Below, one piece after another: positions 1 through 10,373 of a DNA stretch of 64,000 bases; within the stretch, counting starts at the first letter, position 1; every line of letters starts with the position of its first letter. A program made the position numbers and the translations under genes. The stretch is taken from positions 229,596,024-229,660,023 of the forward strand of contig NC_134571.1 of NCBI RefSeq assembly GCF_050947875.1, written 5' to 3'. This stretch comes from Dermacentor variabilis. Taxonomy: Eukaryota; Arthropoda; Arachnida; Ixodida; Ixodidae. Under the pieces are notes generated by a model, which made no database searches, was not told the DNA's origin, and saw only the letters and a program-made list of their open reading frames with translations.

Positions 1-649
1 TATTGCTTATGGGTTCAAGAGTTATTGCAAGGTTTGATTCAAATTTTGAAATTTTTAGGGATGACTAGGAAATGTAGATCGTTGAAAATATATCAGTGGG
101 GCCTTTCTAATGGCAGCACCTTCAGATTTGGAAACAAACATCGAAATAATGAGAAAGGCGAAAACATTCCGCCATTCTTTAGCTGGGAGAATATCAGTCT
201 ATTTCACGCCCTCAGTTCAGTGACTTTTACCTTTCCCTTGACCCGATCAGGGATCGCATCTATGCCTTGGCCATAATAATACTGTAACAGCAGCCCAATG
301 TTGACCGCGGTATAGCTGTCAAGTCTCAAGATTGATTTGGCGGCGCTTTAGGGGTGGCCGGGAGGAGAAAGGGGGGGCACCCCCCCGCGCTCCTCCCTGG
401 GTACGTGCCTGATGTATGCTCATCTGCCCTACACATAGCTAGAGATTTGATGTGCACAAAATTTTCATTTCTGATGCAAACAATTGTCGACTGAAAGTCT
501 TGACCTTGCTGTGTTTGCAAACTAATTCTGTTAACATATTGAAAGAAATATTTTTTTATGTTCTCTGTTTATCCCTTCCAAAACAACCTGAGTAGGCAAA
601 CAGCATTTAAAAAAGTTGACGTGTTTGCTTGTTTAATAAGCTATGTGTT
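1..649. other. No gene seen; intronic or intergenic sequence
   Basis: I see no supported coding region here. The only notable structure is a GC-rich stretch around 350-402 in which a G run and a C run could pair as a small hairpin. The rest is ordinary AT-rich, non-coding-looking sequence. Confidence 0.5.
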
Positions 650-907
650 TTAGCGATGCACGTTTATTTCATTGGTCCAAAGAAAGTTGTGCAAGAACAA
701 GAACTCGTCCATGGTGCACCCCCATGAACGAAGTTCCAGGTACGCCACACGGAGCACGGCAATGTTCAGACACAGAACATTGAAGTCTGGATGCTCCGTG
801 ATGCAACCCTGCGGTTGGGCGAGACTTACGGGTGCACCCATCTCGCGACAGCACAGACACTCGTGCTCAGGAAGTTTGTGAGCACCTGGCAGTGTCCACA
901 TTCGCAC
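650..907 (-). pseudogene. Exon-like fragment with a P2X7 C-terminal (ballast)-type Cys-rich module
   Basis: Reading the minus strand from 907 gives a cysteine-rich segment with ECLCC, then a GCITEHPDFNVLCLN block, ending at a stop at 650-652. The order of a CxCGHC motif, ECxCC, and CITxHPxF followed by CLN is what I know from the zinc-binding C-terminal module of P2X7 receptors, which also occurs in many invertebrate proteins. Just upstream (908-930) lies a pyrimidine-rich tract ending in AG, a good splice acceptor. The CECGHC motif directly after it is in the +1 frame relative to ECLCC, so one frameshift separates the two halves. No upstream exon was found next to it. It could be a decayed host exon or a transposon-borne one (compare the exon at 29564-29717). 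Confidence 0.5.
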
Positions 908-1288
908 CTGTCATGTGTAATGTGAAAGTAACAGTAATGCACGGACCAGGAGCCGGTAGAGATTACACACGCAATTCGCAATGTTGCGTCTGGCACTGTT
1001 GACAGCTCGACTCATAGGTCCATCCAACACGAAGCTACAGGCACCGTGCTTGTTTAGGGCTTGGCCCTGAACTGCTTTCGATCGTTAAAACATGAAAATG
1101 ATACGCCGCATCATAGCTGGCCATGAAGGAGAAAACGAGCAGGTTTTGATTAGATGTAATTGGGCATTGCGAATTCCAGGTAAAGTTTCTAAGCAACCAA
1201 TGCAGCACATAATAACAAGCATCTGTACGTACCAGTCTGTACGTAATTTTTTTTTTTGTATTTTTATCGCTTGACTCGTCCTACCAGA

Positions 1289-1531
1289 CCCGCCGTGGTT
1301 GCTCAGTGGCTATGGTGTTGGGCTGCTGAGCACGAGGTCGCGGGATCGAATCCCGGCCACGGCGGCCGCATTTCGATGGGGGCGAAATGCGAAAACACCC
1401 GTGTGCTTAGATTTAGGTGCACGTTAAAGAACCCCAGGTGGTCAAAATTTCCGGAGTCCTCCACTACGGCGTGCCTCATAATCAGAAAGTGGTTTTGGCA
1501 CGTAAAACCCCAAATATTATTATTATTATTA
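1289..1531 (+). mobile_element. Ruka-type tRNA-derived SINE (tick)
   Basis: A tRNA-like head contains a GGGATCGAATCCCGG-type B box near 1343 and is followed by the characteristic body: the GAAAACACCCGTGTGC segment, a CCCCAGGTGGTC segment, and a tail of ATT repeats at 1517-1531. It is flanked by a perfect 13-bp target-site duplication, tcgtcctaccaga, at 1276-1288 and 1532-1544. Removing it restores a continuous PLE reading frame. This family is known from Rhipicephalus, so it is the strongest taxonomic marker in the window. Confidence 0.9.
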
Positions 1532-1544
1532 TCGTCCTACCAGA

Positions 1545-2452
1545 ATACGATCAATAAGGTTTTAGAGGATTTTAAGGTACATGGACAAGGTCTTGTGTTT
1601 ACCCATAAGAGTCCACAAAACAATGTATTGCAGTTCTTGGAACTGAAGCTTGAATTCTGTGAACGCCATGTGTGTTGGGCGTATCAACCCCGTGCGAAAA
1701 AGGAACTGTTGTCCTTCAGGTCTGCGCACTCGAAGATTGTGAAAAGAGGTATTGCCTCGTCATGTATAGAATTGGCTCTTAAGAGTTCGTGTGTGCACAA
1801 GATGCAAGAAAGTTTTCATAATCAGATCAGCCGACTTTTCGCAGCTGGGTTCCCTATGTCACTTTTGACTGCCGTAGTTGAAGCCCTGATCCAGAGAAGA
1901 AAAACGACAAAAAGGCCGGCCGCCGAACGTGAAACGCGAAGGCCTGCGGTGGTCCCTTATATGCATAAGGTGACCCATCAACTCAAGAAAGTTGCTTGCT
2001 GGCATGGTGTTCCTTTGGCAATTTCTGCGCCAAACAAGCTTTCAAAGCTATGTTCCCGCACCTGCTGAGAGAGCAGAGGAGGATGCCAAATTTGGCATGG
2101 TGCCTCACACGTGTCGTGCGCTGTCGGCGTGGTTTATGGCATTCCACTCTCATGTGGTAAGACATACGTTGGCCAGACAGGGCGTTATGTCAATGAGCGA
2201 CTCAGGGAACATGCGCGAAAAGTAAACAAAAATGTAGGTAAAGGAGCGCATCTTGTTGCGCATATAAACTCTTGCAGCAATTGTGAGGTGCGACTTGATC
2301 GGACGTTAATTCTTGGAAAAAGCAAGAATGAACATGCGAGGCTTGCCTTAGAGGCCTACCACATAAAAAGAGAAGGCAATAATTGCATTAGTGACACATC
2401 TTTGACCCTGCACCCGTCAGAATTTGAATTCCTGCGTTTGCGTATACGATAA
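1545..2452 (+). pseudogene. PLE-1 reverse transcriptase C-terminus plus GIY-YIG endonuclease
   Basis: After the SINE the frame continues through the RT thumb (a VLEDFKVHGQGLVF segment, then LQFLELKLEF), the linker VVPYMHKVTHQLKKV, and stops at 2066-2068. The endonuclease resumes in another frame at about 2111 with GVVYGIPLSCGKTYVGQTGR, the GIY-YIG core, then NERLREH and a C-terminal HLVAHINSC block. PLE proteins are RT-endonuclease fusions that prime reverse transcription at a nick. The catalytic YxDD part is absent (truncated) and a frameshift separates RT from nuclease, so this copy is dead. Confidence 0.85.
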
Positions 2453-3159
2453 GTTGGCAGATGTCAGTAATGTATTCTCTGCGCCTGCGCAGTTGTGTGG
2501 CCTAGGTATATATATGCATCGACGACGAAAGGAAAAAAAGAAGTTGTTAGTCAGCGCCAGTGTGTGTCGTGTCTTTCTTTTTGTGGATCGTCTTAGGTGT
2601 TTGCGCTGCAACGTTAAGTTCAGAATTATGTATCAACTAGGGCCAAATGAAGTGTTACTTCAATATCTGAGTGCAAAATGTCTGAAGACGATGAACCTTT
2701 TAAAATTCTATTCCACACAACATGGAGTAATGATCGAAAATGCCTCCTGAACTTGTACAGGAGCTTTGTCTGCTCTTGCCTTGACCATAGTGCTATAATC
2801 TAACACTCTGCAACATCAAGCACTTTAAGAATCCTGGACCCAGTTCACCATTTAGGTATCTGCCTCGTGACTGGTGCCTGCAGGACAAGCACTGTAGAAT
2901 GCCTGCGTAGGATCAAGCGAGTGATCACTAGAGGTCATATTCCAGCTTCATGCATTATCTAAAAGTAAATTCAAATCCTGAACATCCTTAGGACACAACT
3001 GTAAATGATGTGTTCTGAGCCATACTCTTCAATAATCTGCCCACAGCGAGGAATCTCTTCTCACTGCATGTGAACAAATGTGTGTCCCACTTCTAAACCA
3101 CCATTTAATGCTTCCAGCGAAGTTATCACTGCCATAGCAGTGGCAGCTCATGGAATGCG

Positions 3160-3740
3160 ACATGCCGTTTGTTGAAGCCATTAAGCATGCTGCTGACATG
3201 CACATCCAAATGCATTTCCTTGAACTTCAATCGAAGTACTGCTGCCCTAAGTTTTATGCCATTGCATTGAAACCACATGCCAGCATGTCTTATGCACTCT
3301 GCCTGCCCTTTTTGGAGTCTGGCATTGTGCATGCGCAAACAAGTATCTTTACCGCTGAAGCCAATGCACTATAATCGGCTATAAAACACATCAAGCAGTT
3401 AGAACTACAAAGGGCAATTGTATTTACACACTCTATAAGCGTTGTCAGATCTATAGTGTCACTACAAATCCATAAATATACTGTAGTTACTGACCTTTGT
3501 GCACTCCTGTGCACTGTTAATGCATGTAATCAATGTGTCATGATATGCTGGGTGCCTGGGCACAGAGGCATCGAAGGTAAAATGCTCGCCGACGAAATCG
3601 CCACATCCACAGCAAGAAAAGATTTTAACTCTTCCGTAGCTGTCCCCACTGTATATTTGAAACCTTTCTCTCACAAAAAATTAAGAGACTATTAGGACAT
3701 CTAAGCCTTCAATAAACTTCATTTAATTAAGCCACAGTTA
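3160..3740 (+). pseudogene. LINE fragment: RNase H domain of an I-like retrotransposon
   Basis: The + strand encodes SIFTAEANAL (the conserved glutamate region of LINE RNase H), then AIKHIKQLELQRAIVFTHS, and MICWVPGHRGIEGKMLADEI, the C-terminal histidine and aspartate region. A stop breaks the frame at 3372, and the usual TDS aspartate is replaced by histidine (FTHS). After FSHKKLRDY the frame has two stops but still recognisable LINE sequence (AFNKLHLIKPQ) to about 3740. The C-terminal tail of probably the same element reappears at 5046-5290. Confidence 0.7.
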
Positions 3741-3741
3741 G

Positions 3742-4240
3742 AGGGCCCCTCACCAGGCCCCATAGCAAATTTTCGTTTTACTCTGAAAGTTGTCATGTGT
3801 CTTCTAGGGAGCGTTCTGCCGAAAAAGAAATTAAATCTGCTCATTAATAGCTGAGATAGAAATATTTCAGTGCAGCAAACCCATGATTTCAGCAGGCGGG
3901 CTCCACTGCATAGCGAGACTCCCTCTCCAATCGTCCCGTCTAACATTCGCATGCAAAATTCCTTCCCTGCTTTCTCCCATGCCGGACCTCGAGGATCGTG
4001 CAATACATACATCACGGGGCACCGCCTTCACTTTATTTTTATCCTTGCTTTTTTTTTTCTTTTTTGTTTCCGGCGATGCGCACTTCCTTTGGTTTATCCA
4101 CTAGCAACATTGCGTGCGAGCTGTTATCGTTTCTCACAGCGCACGAGGTTGCGCACTGTGCACAAAGACATATGACTAGCGGTATAATTCAGTGCTACAC
4201 GAATAGTGAGGCAGAACAAGCGTATCGCAGAGCATGATCA
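3742..4240. mobile_element. Probable TTAA-type MITE inserted in the LINE relic
   Basis: The sequence begins AGGGCCCCTCACCAGG directly after TTAG (a possible decayed TTAA target) and interrupts the LINE frame. I recognise this start as typical of dispersed tick MITEs. I could not find a matching inverted terminus, so the right boundary near 4240 is a guess and no duplication is claimed. No coding potential is seen. Confidence 0.35.
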
Positions 4241-4339
4241 CGCGCTGGAACACGGTAAAAAATGGCATAGTTTCGATACCTGTGCACGTGACTGCATGAC
4301 CGTGGGAACAAGCAGATGAAACGGAAGTACAGCGCGCTT

Positions 4340-4600
4340 GCTTCATCATCATCATCTGCCTGGCTGCGCCCACTGCAGGGCAAAAGCCTCTCCCATACTT
4401 CTCCAACTGCCCTGGTCATGTGATAATTATGGCCATTTTTGTCCCTGCAAAGTTCTTAATCTCATCCATGCATCGGCCACCCCCTGTTACACTTCCTTTC
4501 TCTTGGAATCCAGTCTGTAACACTTAATGACCATCAATTATCTCCTCATTACATGCTCTGCCCATGCCCCCATTTCTTTTTCTTGATTTCAACTAAGATG
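4340..4600 (-). mobile_element. RTE-clade LINE 3' fragment
   Basis: On the minus strand the sequence ends GGGAGAGGCTTTTGCCCTGC, then the short tail and TGATGATGATGA. That is the end of the RTE open reading frame and its trinucleotide tail; the same terminus occurs on the + strand at 36766-36838. Upstream the minus frame is broken by stops, and the 5' limit near 4600 is approximate. Confidence 0.65.
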
Positions 4601-5045
4601 TCATTAACTCGCATTTGTTCCCTCACCCAATCTGCTCTCTTCCTATCGCTTTACATAAGAAGAGAGCAGATTGGGCTAGGGATTGGGTTTTACGTTGCAC
4701 CGAAGCAATAGCTTTGGTGCGAAGTAAAACAAAAAAACACTCAGACATTCCATTTGTGAGTTTTGTTATTTATCTAAACCTCAATTCAATTCAAGCAACA
4801 GATCACATAAATAAGGGATGTTGCCTTGAATAATTCTCGAAGTCATGTGTCACCACGAGCTACGTCACACTGTGGACACGATCACGTAGGTGCAGAAGCC
4901 CGACTATATCACCTTCCTTCTGCGGGCGAATTCGCCGCGAGTGAAAAGGAAAACGGCGTTCAGATTGAAATTTCAGGCCTTTCCGCGATGCGTAGCAATG
5001 TAATTTTTTGCAATTCCCTTTCAGTAATAAAATCACAACAAATCA

Positions 5046-5290
5046 GCATTCTGTTCTGTTGACTAAGAATAGGGCACATAAAGTACACAAAACCTCCTAC
5101 ATGTGGTAGATTTGGTGAAAGGCTGACTGTCATCCATGCCCTTGTGGAGTGTTGGGAAGCAGGAATCGAGAGCAAAAAGCACTTTCTTTTTGCATATTGG
5201 CAGCATATCCCATTACACCCAGCACAACTTCTTGGAAAAAACCCATTATTCAACATCATACCTGTTATGAAATTTTTTTAATGACATTCT
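5046..5290 (+). pseudogene. C-terminal tail of an I-like LINE ORF2
   Basis: The frame reads RFGERLTVIHALVECW and then WQHIPLHPAQLLGKNP, which aligns by eye with the C-terminus of the complete LINE at 15080-15380 (REPLTVTHIIISCP, HIPLHPALILGNDP). This is the cysteine/histidine tail after RNase H. It is probably the missing 3' part of the LINE fragment at 3160-3740, separated by the MITE and RTE insertions. The likely 3' UTR continues to about 5560. Confidence 0.6.
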
Positions 5291-5702
5291 TACACTGATA
5301 CTGCACATTATCAGTCCAAAACTTATATAGCACAGCCTCTTACCAGAGGCTGCTGCTGCATTGGGTACATCTATAGTGCTTGTCTCCACGCCTTTGCGTT
5401 CAAGGGCCCTGATGAGGCAGTAGTCATTTATTCTTAGTATATCATCTTTTCAAAGTACATGTTTTATTTTCATATTACACATCACAACTTATTGTAATCA
5501 TTTTGCAACATATATATTTTACGCAGTTTACAGCGATTGTCATTAGGCCACTGAGCACATGCTGATGGGCGAGTTGGTTATACATAATTACAACAAAGGC
5601 GCCAAATAAAACAAGGGACAAAAGAAGGAGACACTGGACAACCACGTAGGTGCACTAACAACTGAGTGTTTTGTTTCTTGACACAGGAATAAACAGCTGC
5701 TG

Positions 5703-6150
5703 TCAAGGATCAAAACAACAAAAATAAACAGGCCCGTCATCTGCACCGCACAAGAAAACCACAATACAGAACAACTTCTCAGTGCCGCTTCCAAGATGCG
5801 CCAGTTCCTTTGTGGATAGAGAAGCTGAGGCTTCACTGATACAATTATCACCACGCTTCTTGATCTCAAGTGCTCCCAATATCTCCCTTGTCAGTTGATC
5901 ATCAGCTCTGTTCAAAACACAGGTTCTATGAAAATCTGGAATGCACTTGTGAGCCTTACAATGCGCACTAATGTGAGCGGAGAGCTGGTTTTTCGTCTTA
6001 TATCGGATGCTCATGCAATCTGTCATTCAGACATCTGCCCGTTTGGCCAACATATGATGAACCACACGACAACGAAACCGAATAAACTACTTTCTTTACA
6101 CATCCAACATGCTTCTGCCCATGTTTTTTTGTGCACACCTGTCTATTTTC
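5703..6150 (-). pseudogene. PLE-2 GIY-YIG endonuclease
   Basis: The minus strand encodes VVYSVSLSCGSSYVGQTGR, NDRLHEH and, in a second overlapping frame ending at 5703, HISAHCKAHKCIPDFHR and LTREILGALEIKKRGDN. This is the GIY-YIG core plus the CxxH-containing PLE tail. A frameshift lies near 6000-6026. It is closely similar to the PLE-3 nuclease at 20605-20949, with only scattered residue differences, so the two copies belong to one family. Confidence 0.8.
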
Positions 6151-6155
6151 CCGTT

Positions 6156-6634
6156 CCAGAAGAACTTCACTTTGGCCTAGTTGGTATTTACTGCATATCA
6201 TATTGACCGCAAATAAAGACTGGGACAGAGAGAGAGAACGCATAAACAGCACGGGCGGTAACTTGCAACTGTTTTATTCTTTTTAAAAGGCAAATAGAAC
6301 ATGCGCACATTGCAGCAAACACGAATACACATCAGCTTAGCATGGCAACCAATTATCAAAAAAATCTATTTCCGATTGAAACAACCTAATGGAGGTATCG
6401 ACTGGACGCCAAGACTGTGTTAGCGATACCTCCATTAGGTTGCTTCAATCGTAAATAGATTTTTTTGATAATTGGTTGCCGCGCTAAGCTGATGTGTATT
6501 CTTGTTTGCTGCGATCTGCGCATGTTCTATTTGCCTATATATGCCCACGGGCTGCTGTGAATAAAACAGTTGAAAGTTACCACCCGTGCTGTTTATGTGT
6601 TCTCTCCCTCTGTCCCCGTCTTTATTTGCAGTCA
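6156..6634 (-). mobile_element. Foldback 1: non-autonomous PLE-derived element with ~200-nt inverted arms
   Basis: Arms at about 6204-6400 and 6424-6634 are imperfect reverse complements around a 23-nt loop. Outside the left arm, 6156-6203 carries the PLE terminal motif (minus: taccaactaggccaaagtg). The arms contain PLE 3' UTR/promoter-type sequence including an AATAAA and a TATATA. The insertion is flanked by an 11-bp direct repeat, attttcccgtt, at 6145-6155 and 6635-6645, and it interrupts the PLE-2 frame exactly. There is no coding sequence. It is best read as a PLE remnant consisting of little more than two inverted terminal regions. Confidence 0.75.
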
Positions 6635-6789
6635 ATTTTCCCGTTGTCCTGCGTTCACCTTGGCACACATCGAACCAAGACGTTTCGGAGCGGAAAATAA
6701 AACCCGAACACCAGCTCGTTTGCCTACTTTTTTCAGATTGTGAGATATACCGTCAACAAATTGAATGACAGCACACCTAGTGACACTCC

Positions 6790-7439
6790 AGAATTGGAGA
6801 CCCAGTCATCATTATTATTGTCAGAGTTTTAAACAGCCTTGCATCCTCTAACCCAGACTCGCGAGCTTCCGACTGATGACTGTTTAAGATTTTTAGATTT
6901 GGACATCACTTTCTCATCGTGTCTTGTGTGCTGGCAGTTCAAGCCAAGGGGTAGCAAACCCATTCTCTCCTACCATTCAGCTTACTCAAAAGTAATAAAA
7001 AGAGGCATCATTTAATGATGTCTAACAAACGCACTTAACAAGTCGTGTGCATCGGCTGCAGAGCAGTTTTCATTGTCAGGTCAGCCACCTCAAAGGGGCA
7101 CGTTATCCTCACCACATGATCATATCTGTTGCAGAAAAAATGCTCAAGCAGCTCAAGGAACCTAACGTTGTAGACCAGGGTCGAGCAGGCCCTTCTGGAA
7201 CTAGGTGTGCTATCATTCCATATGTTCACGGCATATCTCACAATCTGAAAAAAGTAGGCAAGCGAGCTGGTGTTTGGGTTTAATTTTCCGCTCCAAAACG
7301 TCTTGGTTTGATGTGTGACAAGGTGAACGCAGGACGTCGGGAAAATAAACAGGTGTGCGCAAAAAAACATAGGCAGAAGCATGTCGGATGTGTAAAGATA
7401 GTAGTTGATTCGGTTCTCTTGTCGTGTGGTTCATCATAT
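6790..7439 (+). pseudogene. PLE-3, left part: RT C-terminus up to the GIY-YIG core
   Basis: The + strand shows RT thumb sequence (RFLDLDITFSSCLVCWQFKP from about 6885, then KVIKRGII and stops), and from 7047 the linker CAIIPYVHGISHNLKKVGKR, then LLSCGSSY, at which point the gypsy element begins. After the gypsy the frame resumes with VGQTGR. Several stops and frameshifts are present in the RT part. Confidence 0.75.
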
Positions 7440-7584
7440 TGTTACGAATGATGTTTATTTACAGGGTGAAACGAGGTCCGAGAGGGAAGCTACAGGCCAG
7501 ACCCAGCCGGCGCAGAGTACCCCAAGATCACGCGCACACACTCTACTTATTCTTTCTCAGCCTCAGTCGCGCAGTGCTACGACA
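7440..7584 (-). repeat. Gypsy-1 3' LTR (left copy)
   Basis: In + orientation it begins tgttacgaatgatg and ends gtgctacgaca. In element orientation a purine tract (GGGGAAAA, 7585-7592) directly precedes it, as expected of a polypurine tract. It contains an AATAAA in element orientation. Confidence 0.9.
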
Positions 7585-7619
7585 TTTTCCCCGGGGACAG
7601 ACGAAGCTCGCTGAGTGAG

Positions 7620-8960
7620 TTAAAGGGACCTGTGATAGCATTGCTTGAGTCTGGCCACGTGAACAACTTGCGTCGCCCGTGAACGCCGATTACTTGCCGT
7701 CACTTTGGCGACGATATAGTCCACATCACTCAAGCGGCTGAGTATAACGAATGGTCCAGTGTAAGTGGCGAGAAACTTGCAATACAATCCCTTTTTGCGA
7801 ACAAGTGTCCACAACCAAACATAATCACCGGGAGTAAAGCTGACGGGAATATGCCGCACATCATAGCGAATCTTGCTGTTGCCTTGTGAGGACAATGTCC
7901 TAAGATGCGCCAGTCGACGTGCTTCCTCAGCACAACACAGAGTTTGGGCGATGGAAGGATCTTCTTGGCACGATAAAGGTAGAATAGTGTCCAGAAAGCT
8001 CTGGGGAGCGCGTGCGTACAGCAAAGAGAACGGCGCATATCCAGTAACTTCGTGCTTGGCACTATTGTACGCGTACGTTACAAAAGGTAAGAGGGCGTCC
8101 CAATTCTTGTGGTCAGCAGCGACATACATTCATAGCATGTTGGTAAGGGTTTGATTCGTCCACTCCGTGAGGCCATTGGTTTCCAAGTGGTAAGGAGTGG
8201 AATGACAATATGCAGAACCACAAAGCCGTAAAAGTTCAACGACGTCGGAGGTGAATTGCCGTCCACGGTCACTGATGACAACACAGGGAGCGCTGTGACG
8301 GAGTATGACGTGATGCAACAAAAATGAAGAGACATCTGCTGCAGTGGCAGATGGAAGTGCCGGCGTTTCCGTGTAGCGAGTAAGATCATGTACACATACT
8401 ATAATCCAGCGGCAGCCAGCTGACATCTTTGGGAGCGGGCCAACCAAGTCGATGCCGACTTTTTCAAAGGGTAACGTCGGTGGCCTAACTGGTTGTAAAT
8501 AGCCTGCTGGGGCCGTCGTCGTTTGCTTGTGGCGCTGGCAAACAGTACAGCTGGCGACATACTGTTTTGTTGTTTTCCAGAGCTTGGGCCAGAAAAATCT
8601 CTAAGTTGGTGTAGTGTGCGTGCAAAACCATGGTGCCCGGACGTGATATTGTCATGCATGGAACCAAGGACAGCAGGGCGCAGGTTTTCGGGCACAACTA
8701 GAAGCAATGGGTGACCTTCAGCTAAGTAATTTTTTTTGTACAGCAAACCATTACGAAAAGTAAACAGTGTTGTTCCTGCTGGCTCACGTGCAGCTGCCTG
8801 TAGGGATTTCAAGGTAGGGTCGCAACGTTGCTTGCTCTCGAAGGTACGCAGGTCTGGAAAGTCGGAAGAGATGGAAACTAGGTAGTCATCGAAGTCATCA
8901 TCCTCAGCTTTAGTGTGCGGCGAAGGGAGACGGGATAGGCAATCAGCATCCGTGTGACAG
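7620..8960 (-). pseudogene. Gypsy-1 integrase
   Basis: On the minus strand the N-terminal zinc region shows HDNITSGHHGF. The CxxC half lies in another frame after a frameshift near 8600. The core shows VGPLPKMSAGCRWIIVCV, then ISDRGRQFTSD (second aspartate) and TNGLTEWTNQ (glutamate). A TGA at 8130-8132 stops the frame after TNML; the same frame then continues with MYVAADHKNWDALLPFVTYA to a stop at 7620. Integrase inserts the cDNA into the host chromosome. At least one stop and one frameshift make it inactive. Confidence 0.85.
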
Positions 8961-9754
8961 CGTCCGCTTTTGTAGTTAATGGAATTGGACACACGCATCT
9001 AACACACAATTTTTTACTTCGGAACGAAAGTCCACCAACATGCGAGAAATGTCATGAACCACTTACAGTAACCCACATCATCATATCATGTCCACACACT
9101 GAAACACAGAGGCGGAAACATTTCAAAAATTTATATCACTTACATATACCTTTGCACCCTGCCTTAATATTGGGCAACGATCCACTAGTGCCATTCACTA
9201 ACTTGTTCGAGTTTTTATATGAAACCGGTTATCTACATCGACTTTAAGATACCACAGCTAATGCTACAGTAACAATAGATCTTATACTGTCCTGTGACTG
9301 GCGCAGCATCGCCTTAGTCGCTTTTGCGCCATTAAACCCGAATTAACTAACTAACTTCTGAATGGCAAAGACGACTGCTAGCACTCGAGTTCAGTAACGG
9401 TGTAGTTTGTCTCCGCTTTTGTAAGTGTCCGACTAGCATAGGACAGCAGGGCGCAGGTTTTCGGGCACTAGAAGCAATGGGTGACCATCAGCTGAGTAAT
9501 TTTTTTTTGTACCGCAAACCATTACGAAAAGTAAACTGTTGTTCCTGCTGGCTCACGTGCAGCTGCCTGTAGGGATTTCAAGGTAGGGTCGCAACGTTGC
9601 TTGCTCTCGAAGGTACGCAGATCTGGAAAGTCGGAAGAGATGGAAACTAGGTAGTCATCGAAGTCATCATCCTCAGCTTCAGTGTGCGGCGAAGGGAGAC
9701 GGGATAGGCAATCAGCATCCGTGTGACAGCGTCCGCTTTTGTAGTTAATGGAAA
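8669..9754. repeat. Tandem duplication with internal deletion inside gypsy-1
   Basis: The gypsy segment 8669-8984 recurs at 9441-9754 with a few differences, and 8985-9440 recurs at 15115-15571 (the LINE 3' end plus gypsy RNase H). The order is explained if a unit of about 6.9 kb (gypsy integrase, nested LINE, gypsy RNase H) was tandemly duplicated and the first copy then lost about 5.4 kb. The deletion joint (near 8982) has 'gaa' in common between its partners, and the duplication joint (near 9440) has 'agg'. Confidence 0.75.
8985..9358 (+). pseudogene. Second copy of the LINE 3' end (RNase H tail)
   Basis: This stretch is nearly identical to 15115-15485: it encodes THLTHNFLLRNESPPTCEKC and ends with the LINE tail of taac repeats (one more unit here than in the main copy). 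Its left edge is the deletion joint with gypsy integrase/RNase H sequence. It is a product of the duplication described above, not an independent retrotransposition. Confidence 0.8.
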
Positions 9755-10373
9755 AGCTGTATTCTTGAAGGCACAAAGCCCAGCGGGCCAACCGGCCAGA
9801 CGGGTCACGCAGCCCAACCAGCCAACAGAGTGAATGATGGTCAGTCACTATCGCGAATGCGTGGCCATGTAGATACGGACGGAACTTCTGAATGCCCCGC
9901 AGGGGCGTCTGCGTCAGCAGGCGTTTGGTGTGTTGCGACACCACGTGCCTGAGCACACGAGGGTTGGCCCCTCCCGCATGTAGCCGTGTTTGGGGAAAGG
10001 GGGATCCTGGGGGTTGAGCCGATGCCGGGTGTTCGGACCTTTAAGGCCCCCCAGCGGAGGCAACACACCTCTTTGGCCTCTGCTTCACGTAGACGGCACC
10101 CCCGGACTGACCCACCCGAGGGAAATCGGCAGTTGCCTCTTCCTGTCCCCCTCTCCACTCTTCGTCTTTCTCTCTCACTTCGAATCTTTCCTGTCTTCTA
10201 CTCACTTCAGTTTACTTCTCATTTTCCAGGCAGCAAGGGTTAACCATGTGTAGCTACCCAACCTTGGGTACATATATTAGGTTATAGCGGCGTTGTGTTC
10301 CTAACCTCGTAGCGTCCCCTTGTTGGGCTCGGTGGTGGGTGGCTACCATCGCCGCTGAATATTCTAAGAATAC

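Larger units (their letters stand above)
1246..2660 (+). mobile_element. Penelope-like element PLE-1, 5'-truncated, split by a Ruka SINE
   Basis: The element starts just after the reverse transcriptase catalytic region and runs through a GIY-YIG endonuclease to a 3' UTR. Its 3' end carries the sequence tgtatcaactagggccaa (from 2630), which resembles the terminus of other PLEs in this window. The 5' limit near 1246, beside a T run, is approximate. A Ruka SINE with perfect target duplication interrupts the RT part. It lies in presumed Ric-8 intronic or upstream DNA. Confidence 0.75.
5565..6789 (-). mobile_element. PLE-2: minus-strand Penelope-like copy, head-to-head with PLE-3
   Basis: The 3' end is at the left: in minus orientation the element ends tataaccaactcgcccatc, the shared PLE terminal motif. 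Going right are the 3' UTR, the GIY-YIG nuclease (5703-6150) and a piece of RT C-terminus (6646-6789). A 479-bp foldback element (6156-6634) sits inside with its own target duplication. At about 6790 the sequence turns into the + strand copy PLE-3, giving a large inverted structure. Confidence 0.75.

Noticed and set aside
1256..2068. A 270-codon ORF starting inside the Ruka SINE
   Set aside because: The first part translates the SINE; only the part after 1545 is PLE coding sequence.
5385..5430. A hammerhead ribozyme core near ccctgatgagg next to PLE-2
   Set aside because: The CTGATGAG-like string is there, but I find no matching GAAA strand or stems at the right distance.
7035..7382. A 115-codon minus ORF
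   Set aside because: It is the complement of PLE-3 coding sequence on the + strand.
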